6,778 nucleotides of DNA from CAIOZW01 sp049317725 (GTDB taxonomy: Bacteria > Acidobacteriota > Blastocatellia > RBC074): NCBI GenBank assembly GCA_049317725.1, contig JBMOHS010000202.1, positions 1 through 6,778 of the forward strand, written 5' to 3'. A program made the position numbers and the translations under genes. Shown here one piece after another: positions 1-5,283 of this stretch (the stretch's first letter is position 1; every line of letters begins with the position of its first letter). Under the pieces are notes generated by a model, which was not told the DNA's origin, ran no database searches, and saw nothing but the letters and a program-made list of their open reading frames with translations.

Positions 1-22
1 GGCTCTCCACCTTCCAAAAAAC

Positions 23-45
23 CTTCGCGTCTTCGCGCCTTCGCG
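23..45. repeat. three tandem CTTCGCG units
   Basis: CTTCGCG occurs at 23-29, 31-37 and 39-45 with a period of 8 bases, separated by single bases (T, C). It is followed by TGA and the C-rich heptad array. The pattern resembles the common bacterial intergenic motif built from CTTTGCG-like units, here in a C-for-T variant; that comparison is from memory. No function is evident. Confidence 0.75.
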
Positions 46-47
46 TG

Positions 48-96
48 ACCCTCACCCCTCACTCCTAACCCCTCGCCCCTCCACCCTCGCCCCTCC
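48..96. repeat. degenerate 7-bp C-rich tandem repeat, about 7 units
   Basis: Seven consecutive heptads can be laid out without gaps: ACCCTCA, CCCCTCA, CTCCTAA, CCCCTCG, CCCCTCC, ACCCTCG, CCCCTCC. The array ends at a run of five T (97-101). On the minus strand it carries four G-runs of at least three (pairing 69-72, 76-79, 84-86 and 90-93) separated by 3-4 bases, which fits the usual G-quadruplex pattern. It is non-coding as far as I can see. It could be a simple-sequence spacer downstream of an unseen gene to the left. Confidence 0.75.
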
Positions 97-528
97 TTTT
101 TGTCAATTCTGTTTCATTCCGATCGGGTTTATTTGAAGTTTGCTGGTGTTGTCGGAGGATCCAGGATCTGCCGCGCGACAAGGCTCGGGAAATGTTGTAT
201 ATTTTCGCCGTCTGATTCGTTGGAAGGCTCGTCGTTGAGAAGAGTGTGCATTCTTATCCGTGCAGTTCCTCTCTGTGTCTTCCCAAAGATGTAGCGGGTG
301 GGCAGCGGGTGCCAACGAAGACGATCCCACGCCATCGGCGCGGCGAAAAGATTCATTTGCGGCACAAATACGGTACGGCGACAAACTAACGAATCTGACC
401 GCCTGGGGCGATCACAAACTTCGGACAAATGTGGGGTAGCCCCAGTGGCTGGACGATCGGATCTCAGACGCGAAGCGCAATCAGAGCCAGCAGAGCAATA
501 GCAACAGCAAAATGAGGATGGGACAACG
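97..528 (+). other. intergenic region upstream of citrate synthase
   Basis: About 430 bases lie here without a convincing gene. Open frames on either strand are short, have biased composition (Arg/Ser/Cys-rich) and lack a good ribosome-binding site. The region is visibly richer in A+T than the genes. A TATATT at 198-203 could be a -10 element, but I find no good -35 at normal spacing. A small hairpin, TGGGG-TAG-CCCCA, lies at 432-444. I see no tRNA, no known riboswitch core and no intrinsic terminator. The region presumably holds the promoter and a 5' leader for citrate synthase. Confidence 0.5.
514..523 (+). promoter_or_regulatory. ribosome-binding site of citrate synthase
   Basis: The purine-rich GAGGATGGGA sits 5 bases before the ATG at 529. 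It supports that start over other in-frame starts. Confidence 0.55.
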
Positions 529-1689
529 ATGACGACACAGACGACAGGAGCACAGGGCGGGGCGCAAGCCGGGCTACGCGATGTGGTAGCCTCCCCGAGT
601 CGAATCTGCTTCATTGATGGAGAGAAGGGGATTCTGGTCTATGCCGGGTACAACATTCACGACTTGGCCGTCAATTCGACCTTTGAAGAGACAGTCTATC
701 TGCTCTGGAATGGGCGGTTGCCGAAGCGGGACGAGCTGGCAGCCTTCGATGCGCAATTGCGTGCGGCCCGGCAGCTGCCTTCAGGGGTTGTCGATCTGAT
801 CAAGACCTTTCCACGGGATGTGGTCCCGATGGATGCCCTGCGGACCGCCTTCTCGGCGCTCGCCGCTTACGATCCAGACCGCGACAGCCAATCGAAGGAG
901 GCCAATCAACGCAAGGCCATCCGGATGACCGCGCAATGTGCAACGCTCGTCGCGGCGATCGATCGTGTGCGCAATGGCCAGGAGCCCCTCGCGCCGAAGG
1001 CTGAACTGGGACACGCCGCCAACTTTCTCTATCTCTTGACGGGACAGGTTCCGAAGGAGATCGTCGCTCGGGCGCTCGACATCGCCCTCATCCTCCACGC
1101 CGATCACGAGTATAACGCCTCGACCTTTGCTGCTCGGGTGACGGCGGGAACCCTCGCCGACATCTACGGCGCGGTGACCTCGGCGATCGCCGCCCTCTCT
1201 GGCCCCCTCCACGGCGGAGCCAACGAAGAGGTGATGAAGATGCTGCTCGAAGTCGAGACGCCCGAGAAGGCCGAGGCCTATGTCGAGAGCAAGCTGGCCG
1301 CCGGCGAGAAGATCATGGGAATCGGGCATGCCGTCTACCGGACAGAGGATCCGCGTGCCACCCACCTTCGCCGCATGTCGGAGGAGGTCGGGAAGGCACT
1401 CGGAACGACCCGCTGGTTCGATCTCTCCCACCGCATCGAGGAGCGCGTCATCGCCGAGATGAACCGCCGCAACAAGGCGATCCGTGCCAACGTCGATTTC
1501 TACTCGGCGTCGACCTACTACATGATGGGGATCCCGATCGATCTCTACACCCCCATCTTCGCGATCAGCCGAATTTCGGGTTGGATTGCCCACATTCTCG
1601 AGCAATATGAGCACAACAAGTTGATCCGTCCACGCTCGGAGTACATCGGTCCAGTCGATCAGACTTGGGTGCCGGTCGAGCAACGCTGA
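529..1689 (+). CDS. citrate synthase (citrate/2-methylcitrate synthase family)
   Basis: This 386-residue protein should condense acetyl-CoA (or propionyl-CoA) with oxaloacetate in the cytoplasm, the entry step of the TCA cycle or the 2-methylcitrate cycle. The catalytic set is intact: His193 in ADHEYNAST, which binds oxaloacetate; His228 in GPLHGGANEE; His267 in GIGHAVYR; and Asp323 in NVDFYS. Arg348 in ISRISGW is a likely substrate-binding arginine. The length is typical of the short type II-like dimeric enzymes, and it lacks the extra N-terminal NADH-binding domain of the longer hexameric form. The ATG at 529 follows a purine-rich site and gives a normal N-terminus (family homology begins near residue 16). 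The glutaredoxin-like gene starts 20 bases downstream, so the two are probably co-transcribed. Sequence alone does not separate citrate from methylcitrate synthase. No prpB or prpD neighbour is visible, so I favour citrate synthase. Confidence 0.95.
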   Translation: MTTQTTGAQGGAQAGLRDVVASPSRICFIDGEKGILVYAGYNIHDLAVNSTFEETVYLLWNGRLPKRDELAAFDAQLRAARQLPSGVVDLIKTFPRDVVPMDALRTAFSALAAYDPDRDSQSKEANQRKAIRMTAQCATLVAAIDRVRNGQEPLAPKAELGHAANFLYLLTGQVPKEIVARALDIALILHADHEYNASTFAARVTAGTLADIYGAVTSAIAALSGPLHGGANEEVMKMLLEVETPEKAEAYVESKLAAGEKIMGIGHAVYRTEDPRATHLRRMSEEVGKALGTTRWFDLSHRIEERVIAEMNRRNKAIRANVDFYSASTYYMMGIPIDLYTPIFAISRISGWIAHILEQYEHNKLIRPRSEYIGPVDQTWVPVEQR

Positions 1690-1697
1690 GGAAGAAA

Positions 1698-1703
1698 GGG
1701 GAG
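1698..1703 (+). promoter_or_regulatory. ribosome-binding site of the glutaredoxin-like gene
   Basis: GGGGAG lies 6 bases before the ATG at 1710. It decides in favour of 1710 over the in-frame upstream ATG at 1665, which lies inside citrate synthase and would add 15 residues before the conserved beta strand. Confidence 0.7.
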
Positions 1704-1709
1704 CACCGG

Positions 1710-1928
1710 ATGGCCGACGTGATTATCTACACCAAGGATGGATGCCCGCACTGCGCGAAGGCGAAGAGCTGGTATCAATCGCAGGGGATTGCCTTCGAGG
1801 AGCGCAACGCGCAGCGGAATCTCGATTACCGTCGGGAGATGTTTGGTTACTCGAACAATGACCCGACGGTTCCAGTGATTGTCGAAGGCGGTCGGCTCAA
1901 GCAGATCGGTTGGGAAGGACGGGGCTGA
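1710..1928 (+). CDS. glutaredoxin-like protein, probable Uxx-star type; may extend to 1940 through UGA-selenocysteine
   Basis: This is a small thiol-redox protein of 72 residues if it ends at the UGA at 1926-1928, or 76 if UGA is read as selenocysteine. A beta strand (residues 3-8, DVIIYT) leads into the redox site CPHC (Cys12, Cys15) at the start of a helix. The Val-Pro (cis-Pro) of the thioredoxin fold is in TVPVIVEGG (residues 53-61). A short strand and GWEGRG follow. The C-terminal helix of ordinary glutaredoxins is missing. Stopping after a Gly-rich tail is what I recall of 'Uxx-star' glutaredoxin-like (seleno)proteins, which have Sec or Cys near the C-terminus. Here the UGA falls at that position, and read-through gives Gly-Sec-Thr-Val-His and then a UGA stop at 1938-1940. 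It sits 20 bases after citrate synthase and probably shares its transcript. A plain 72-residue glutaredoxin-like protein remains possible. The fold and redox site are sure; the recoding is inferred. Confidence 0.85.
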   Translation: MADVIIYTKDGCPHCAKAKSWYQSQGIAFEERNAQRNLDYRREMFGYSNNDPTVPVIVEGGRLKQIGWEGRG

Positions 1929-1940
1929 ACGGTCCATTGA
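1926..1940 (+). other. candidate UGA-selenocysteine codon and 3-residue C-terminal extension
   Basis: The in-frame TGA at 1926-1928 is codon 73 of the glutaredoxin-like gene. It is followed by ACG GTC CAT (Thr-Val-His) and a second TGA at 1938-1940. A (seleno)cysteine a few residues before the stop, after a Gly-rich stretch, is the expected architecture of Uxx-star proteins. The extension is one residue longer than the U-x-x-stop pattern I recall. TGA also ends citrate synthase, the P1 peptidase and the transporter in this window, so its use here is not itself unusual. It depends on selA/selB/selC/selD elsewhere in the genome, which cannot be seen. Confidence 0.5.
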
Positions 1941-1960
1941 GGCCAGCCGGGAGCTGGCTA
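1929..1960 (+). promoter_or_regulatory. candidate bacterial SECIS element
   Basis: Directly after the UGA, GGCCAGC (1941-1947) pairs with GCTGGCT (1953-1959) to form a 7-bp stem, including one terminal G-U pair, with a five-base loop CGGGA. The first loop G (1949) is 20 bases after the UGA and is the second loop base. Both points agree with the usual bacterial SECIS rules (G in the first two loop bases, roughly 16-37 bases from the UGA). GGTC (1931-1934) and GATC (1967-1970) could extend a lower stem weakly. The bulged U of the E. coli fdhF element is not evident. In a G+C-rich sequence a 7-bp hairpin can arise by chance. Confidence 0.5.
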
Positions 1961-1985
1961 CGAAAAGATCTGGAATGGAGCCGGA

Positions 1986-2012
1986 GGGCGGGGAGCCATC
2001 TCCCTCCCGCCC
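1986..2012 (+). promoter_or_regulatory. strong G+C hairpin in the leader before the P1 peptidase
   Basis: GGGCG (1986-1990) pairs with CGCCC (2008-2012), and GGGAG (1991-1995) with CTCCC (2000-2004), around a CCAT loop with a TCC bulge at 2005-2007. No U-tract follows, so it is not a terminator itself. Its 3' arm (CCCGCC, 2006-2011) is also complementary to GGCGGG (2024-2029) in the 5' arm of the next hairpin, so the two structures could compete. Regulatory meaning is inferred. Confidence 0.4.
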
Positions 2013-2022
2013 AACATTGGCG

Positions 2023-2058
2023 AGGCGGGGAGAGTGCGGAGGCATCCCCGCCTTTTTT
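2023..2058 (+). terminator. intrinsic (rho-independent) terminator
   Basis: AGGCGGGGA (2023-2031) and TCCCCGCCT (2045-2053) form a perfect 9-bp G+C-rich stem around a 13-base loop, and the stem runs into six T (2053-2058). It would end the citrate synthase/glutaredoxin transcript. It stops only 3 bases before the ribosome-binding site of the P1 peptidase gene, leaving no room for a promoter between the terminator and the next gene. Confidence 0.85.
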
Positions 2059-2061
2059 CGC

Positions 2062-2068
2062 AGGGAGG
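2062..2068 (+). promoter_or_regulatory. ribosome-binding site of the P1 peptidase
   Basis: AGGGAGG sits 4 bases before the GTG at 2073. It decides in favour of GTG 2073 over the in-frame ATG-type start at 2034, which lies inside the terminator loop and has no such site. Confidence 0.75.
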
Positions 2069-2072
2069 GAGC

Positions 2073-3194
2073 GTGACGGCAGAAGAGAGGGGGCCAATCG
2101 CCCGGCGAGAGATCTTGCGGCGAGGAGCTGCCCTCCTCAGCTGGCCGCTCCTCGGCGCGGGGCTTCCCCAAGCGGAGGCAGACCAGAAACGGGGGAGGGA
2201 GGCGACCGTGCAGGACCGATCGATCACCGATGTCCGGGGAATTCAGGTCGGTCATGAGACCGATCGTCGTCGGCCGACGGGGTGTACGGTCATCCTCTGC
2301 GGAGAGGGAGCCGTTGCCGGTGTCGATGTTCGCGGGGCGGCTCCGGGGACACGCGAGACAGACCTGCTCAACCCACTCCACCTCGTCGACAAGGTCCAGG
2401 CCATCGTCCTCGCCGGGGGAAGCGCCTTTGGGCTCGAAGTGGCCCACGGGGTCAGCCGTTACCTGGAGGAGCGGGGACTGGGATTCGAGACGGGGGTCGC
2501 ACGGGTACCGATTGTTCCAGCGGCAGTCCTCTTCGATCTGGAGGTGGGAGACCCGCGGATTCGGCCGGGGGCAGAGGCGGGCTACCGTGCCTGTCTCGCG
2601 GCGGCCCAACGCCCACAACCGGCTGGGATCCCGATGGGAAATGTCGGAGCTGGGGCGGGGGCCACGGTAGGGAAGCTGCTCGGGAGCGCACGGGCGATGA
2701 AGGGAGGGCTCGGGACGGCGTCCCGTCGCCTTCCAGGAGGCGGAACCGTTGGCGCGATTGTCGCGGTCAACGCGGTCGGGGATGTCGTCGATCCCTCTAC
2801 TGGGAAGATCCTCGCTGGAGTACGGAGCCGCGATGGGCGCCGGGTTGTCGGAGCCAGGCAAGCCCTCGCGGAGGGAGAGCCGCTGCCCCGCCTGCTCGGA
2901 GGCCAATCAACGACGATCGGGGTGATTGCCACCGACGTGCGACTCGACAAGGTCGGGGCGACCTGGGTTGCGCGGATGGCCCACGATGGACTGGCCCGGG
3001 TGATCAACCCCATCCATACCCAGTACGACGGCGATACTCTCTTCGCGGTGGCGACGGGACAAGAGAAGGAAGGAACGACCAACGTGACCCTCATTGGGGC
3101 CTGGGCCGCCGAGGTCGTGGCGGAGGCGGTCGTGGCGGCCATCCGATCGGCCAGGGGGGTGCCGGGGTATCCCGCCGCTGCCGATCTCGCCTGA
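2073..3194 (+). CDS. exported P1-family peptidase (S58, DmpA/L-aminopeptidase D-esterase type)
   Basis: This 373-residue protein belongs to the self-cleaving N-terminal-nucleophile hydrolases related to DmpA, beta-aminopeptidases and the nylon-oligomer hydrolase NylC. They hydrolyse N-terminal amino acids, esters or amides. Residues 10-37 look like a twin-arginine signal: Ala-Arg-Arg-Glu-Ile-Leu, a hydrophobic stretch, then an Ala-rich end near residue 36, so a periplasmic or exported location is likely. Family blocks follow in order: ITDVRGIQVGH (51-61), GGSAFGLEVAHGV (115-127), MGNVGAGAGATVGK (188-201), GGLGTAS (211-217), GGQSTTIGVIATD (276-288) and DGDTLFAVATG (319-329). By comparison with NylC, self-cleavage should fall between Ser279 and Thr280, with Thr280 as the catalytic nucleophile, leaving a 94-residue small subunit. 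The residue before the cleavage point is commonly Asn in relatives and is Ser here. The start is GTG with AGGGAGG upstream. The terminator directly in front suggests leader control or read-through. Substrate is unknown. Confidence 0.9.
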   Translation: MTAEERGPIARREILRRGAALLSWPLLGAGLPQAEADQKRGREATVQDRSITDVRGIQVGHETDRRRPTGCTVILCGEGAVAGVDVRGAAPGTRETDLLNPLHLVDKVQAIVLAGGSAFGLEVAHGVSRYLEERGLGFETGVARVPIVPAAVLFDLEVGDPRIRPGAEAGYRACLAAAQRPQPAGIPMGNVGAGAGATVGKLLGSARAMKGGLGTASRRLPGGGTVGAIVAVNAVGDVVDPSTGKILAGVRSRDGRRVVGARQALAEGEPLPRLLGGQSTTIGVIATDVRLDKVGATWVARMAHDGLARVINPIHTQYDGDTLFAVATGQEKEGTTNVTLIGAWAAEVVAEAVVAAIRSARGVPGYPAAADLA

Positions 3195-3225
3195 TCCAAG
3201 ACGCAGATGCGACAAACGAAGATTT

Positions 3226-3231
3226 GGGAGG
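3226..3231 (+). promoter_or_regulatory. ribosome-binding site of the alpha/beta-hydrolase gene
   Basis: GGGAGG lies 9 bases before the ATG at 3241. It supports that start, which also places a signal peptide exactly at the N-terminus. Longer in-frame starts, from 3094, would overlap the peptidase gene by about 100 bases. Confidence 0.7.
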
Positions 3232-3240
3232 TGCTTCTTG

Positions 3241-5253
3241 ATGTTGGGAATCGATCGGTGGCGTTGGAGCGGCGTGATCTTGCTGCTGGTGATCTTCCTG
3301 CCGGCAGGACTCGAGGCGAAGGTGGCGCGGATCGAGGTTCTCTCCAGAACCGATGTCCTGGCGGGACGCCCCTTCGGTCTCGCCGGTCCCTATGAAAAGG
3401 TCGTTGGTCGCGTCCATTTTGTTGTCGACCCGTTCCATCCGGCCAATCGCCGCATTGTCGATCTCGCCTTGGCACCCCGGAATCGTCAGGGGATGGTCGA
3501 GTTCTCGGCGGATCTCTACCTCTTGCGACCGAAGCAGGCCGATAAGGGGAGTCGGATGGCCTTGGTCGAGATCGCCAACCGCGGGAACAAACGGTTGCTG
3601 CCCTTCTTCAATCGCGCGGCAGCCTCGCTCGACCCGACTGTCGAGGCAGAGTTTGGAGATGGCTTCCTGATGGAGCAGGGGCTGACGCTCGTCTGGATTG
3701 GTTGGCAGTTCGACGTTCCCGCCGGGGAGAACCTGCTGCGGCTGATGGCTCCCCGGGCCAAGGCCCTCGATGGTGGCCCGTTGCGAGGCTGGGTGCGCTC
3801 TGACTTTGTCTTCGCTCGGGAAGAGAAGGTCACCTCGCTCGGCCATCGGGGCCAACTTGCCCAGCCGGCGGTCGACCTGGATGACCCAACCTGCCAGTTG
3901 ACCGTGCGGGAGACGGTCACCGGCGAACGGCGGACCATTCCCCGCGCTGATTGGCAGTTTGCCAGACTGGAAGGGGACCGTCTCCTCCCCGATCCCACAT
4001 CTCTCCATCTGCGGACAGGCTTTCAGCCAGGGCTCATCTACGAGGTGGTCTACCGGACAGAGGGACCGACGGTCGTTGGCTTGGGCTTGGCGGCCGTCCG
4101 CGACTTGGTCTCCCATCTCAAGCACAGTCCGGAATCGCCCGCCCCCGTCCAGCAGGCGATCGGCTTTGGGATCTCCCAATCCGGACGCTTTCTACGCCAT
4201 CTCCTCTATCAGGGATTCAATGCGGATGAGGAGGGGCGCAAGGTCTTCGATGGCGTCAACGCCCACGTCGCCGGCGGTGGACACGGCAGCTTCAATCATC
4301 GGTTTGCGGAGCCTTCCCGGGATGGGAGCCCCTTTTCGACCTTCTTCTACCCGACGGACATCTTTCCCTTCGCCGACCTGCCCCTGACAGACCCCGACAC
4401 AGGGGAGGCGGCGGGAATCCTGGACGAATCGATCCGTCAGCAAGTGGTCCCCAAGATCTTCTATACCAACTCCTCCTATGAGTACTGGGGCCGGGCCGCC
4501 TCGCTGATTCACACCTCGCGGGATGGAGAGACGGATCTGGAGATCCCGGAGAACGTCCGGATCTACCTGTTTACTGGAGGGCAGCACGGCCCGGGGCCGT
4601 TTCCTCCCCGGCGAGCCCAGACGCTCCACCCGACCAGTCCGGTCGATTACGGATGGTCGATGCGGGCCTTGTTACAGCGGTTGATCGGCTGGGTCCGCGA
4701 GGGAGCCCTTCCTCCGCCGAGTCGGTATCCCCGGGTCACGGATGGCTCGCTCGTTCCGGTCAAGGATGTCCGGTTTCCGGCGATCCCGGGAGTCCGTCTC
4801 CCACTGACGCACAAGGGCGCTTGGCGGATCGACTTTGGGCCGTCTTTCCTCTCGAAGGGCCAGATCGACCAGGAGCCTCCCGGCGTCGGTCGCCCTTTTG
4901 GTGTCCGTGTACCGCAAGTCGATTCGGACGGGATCGACCTTGGAGGCATCCGCCTGCCGGAAGTGGCGGTTCCCCTGGCGACTGTCACCGGATGGAATCC
5001 ACGCGCCCCCGCGACGGGCGCTCCTGATCAACTGGTCGACTTTGCCGGGTCGTACCTCCCGCTTCCAAAGACCGAGGGGAGCGCAGATCCTCGAAGGTCG
5101 ATCTCCCAACGCTATCCAACCCGGGAGCACTATCTTGGGCTGATCGCGGAGTCGGCCACGCGACTGGTTCGGGAAGGGTATCTCCTGCCAGAAGACCTTC
5201 CCGCTCTTCTGGAACGCGCCCGGGAGCAGTGGGACTGGGCCATCCGGCCGTAG
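3241..5253 (+). CDS. exported alpha/beta-hydrolase-domain protein
   Basis: This 670-residue protein starts with a Sec-type signal peptide: RWRW, a hydrophobic core at residues 11-21 and a likely cleavage near Ala26 (GLEA-KVA). The mature part looks like the large 'alpha/beta hydrolase domain' family (I believe Pfam Abhydrolase_10), whose members are mostly uncharacterised. The nucleophile elbow is GFGISQSGRFLR (308-319), with Ser312 as the likely nucleophile by comparison with GYSQGG-type elbows. The following LLYQGFN and DGVNAHVAGGGHGS (337-350) are characteristic. YTNSSYEYWGRAASLIHT (408-425) and FTGGQHGPGPFPP (444-456) are the late family blocks, and His449 is a candidate catalytic His. 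The family is expected to hydrolyse esters or related bonds, here outside the cytoplasm. It lies 46 bases after the P1 peptidase and 30 before the transporter, so the three probably form one operon. Cys occurs only once in the mature protein (Cys218), so no disulfide is expected. Substrate is unknown. Confidence 0.88.
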   Translation: MLGIDRWRWSGVILLLVIFLPAGLEAKVARIEVLSRTDVLAGRPFGLAGPYEKVVGRVHFVVDPFHPANRRIVDLALAPRNRQGMVEFSADLYLLRPKQADKGSRMALVEIANRGNKRLLPFFNRAAASLDPTVEAEFGDGFLMEQGLTLVWIGWQFDVPAGENLLRLMAPRAKALDGGPLRGWVRSDFVFAREEKVTSLGHRGQLAQPAVDLDDPTCQLTVRETVTGERRTIPRADWQFARLEGDRLLPDPTSLHLRTGFQPGLIYEVVYRTEGPTVVGLGLAAVRDLVSHLKHSPESPAPVQQAIGFGISQSGRFLRHLLYQGFNADEEGRKVFDGVNAHVAGGGHGSFNHRFAEPSRDGSPFSTFFYPTDIFPFADLPLTDPDTGEAAGILDESIRQQVVPKIFYTNSSYEYWGRAASLIHTSRDGETDLEIPENVRIYLFTGGQHGPGPFPPRRAQTLHPTSPVDYGWSMRALLQRLIGWVREGALPPPSRYPRVTDGSLVPVKDVRFPAIPGVRLPLTHKGAWRIDFGPSFLSKGQIDQEPPGVGRPFGVRVPQVDSDGIDLGGIRLPEVAVPLATVTGWNPRAPATGAPDQLVDFAGSYLPLPKTEGSADPRRSISQRYPTREHYLGLIAESATRLVREGYLLPEDLPALLERAREQWDWAIRP

Positions 5254-5283
5254 TCTCCAAACCAGAGAAGGGGAATCGATCGG

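Noticed and set aside
401..420. Resemblance to the conserved 3' end of ZTP riboswitches (CCGCCTGGGG)
   Set aside because: The consensus core CCGCCTGGGCA is broken by an extra G, and the required 5' domain is not found upstream.
129..614. Minus-strand frame covering the region upstream of citrate synthase
   Set aside because: It has low-complexity Cys/Val/Ser stretches, starts inside citrate synthase, and has no recognisable domain or credible ribosome-binding site.
1929..2060. Known riboswitch (guanidine, glycine, TPP, c-di-GMP, fluoride) in the leader before the peptidase
   Set aside because: None of the conserved core sequences I can recall for these classes is present.
2034..2072. Upstream start for the P1 peptidase
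   Set aside because: It lies within the terminator hairpin loop with no Shine-Dalgarno. GTG 2073 has AGGGAGG at proper spacing and puts the Arg-Arg signal near the N-terminus.
1659..2906. Long minus-strand open frame opposite the glutaredoxin, leader and peptidase genes
   Set aside because: Its Arg/Pro/Ser-rich composition, lack of recognisable motifs and full overlap with well-supported + strand genes mark it as a high-G+C shadow frame.
3094..3240. 49-residue N-terminal extension of the alpha/beta-hydrolase
   Set aside because: It overlaps the end of the peptidase gene and would bury the signal peptide. ATG 3241 has GGGAGG upstream.
2282..3241. Second + strand frame through the peptidase gene
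   Set aside because: It is extremely Arg/Gly-rich, which is typical of an out-of-frame read of a G+C-rich gene.
3091..4179. Minus-strand open frame opposite the alpha/beta-hydrolase gene
   Set aside because: It has no family motif and no ribosome-binding site, and it lies opposite conserved hydrolase blocks.
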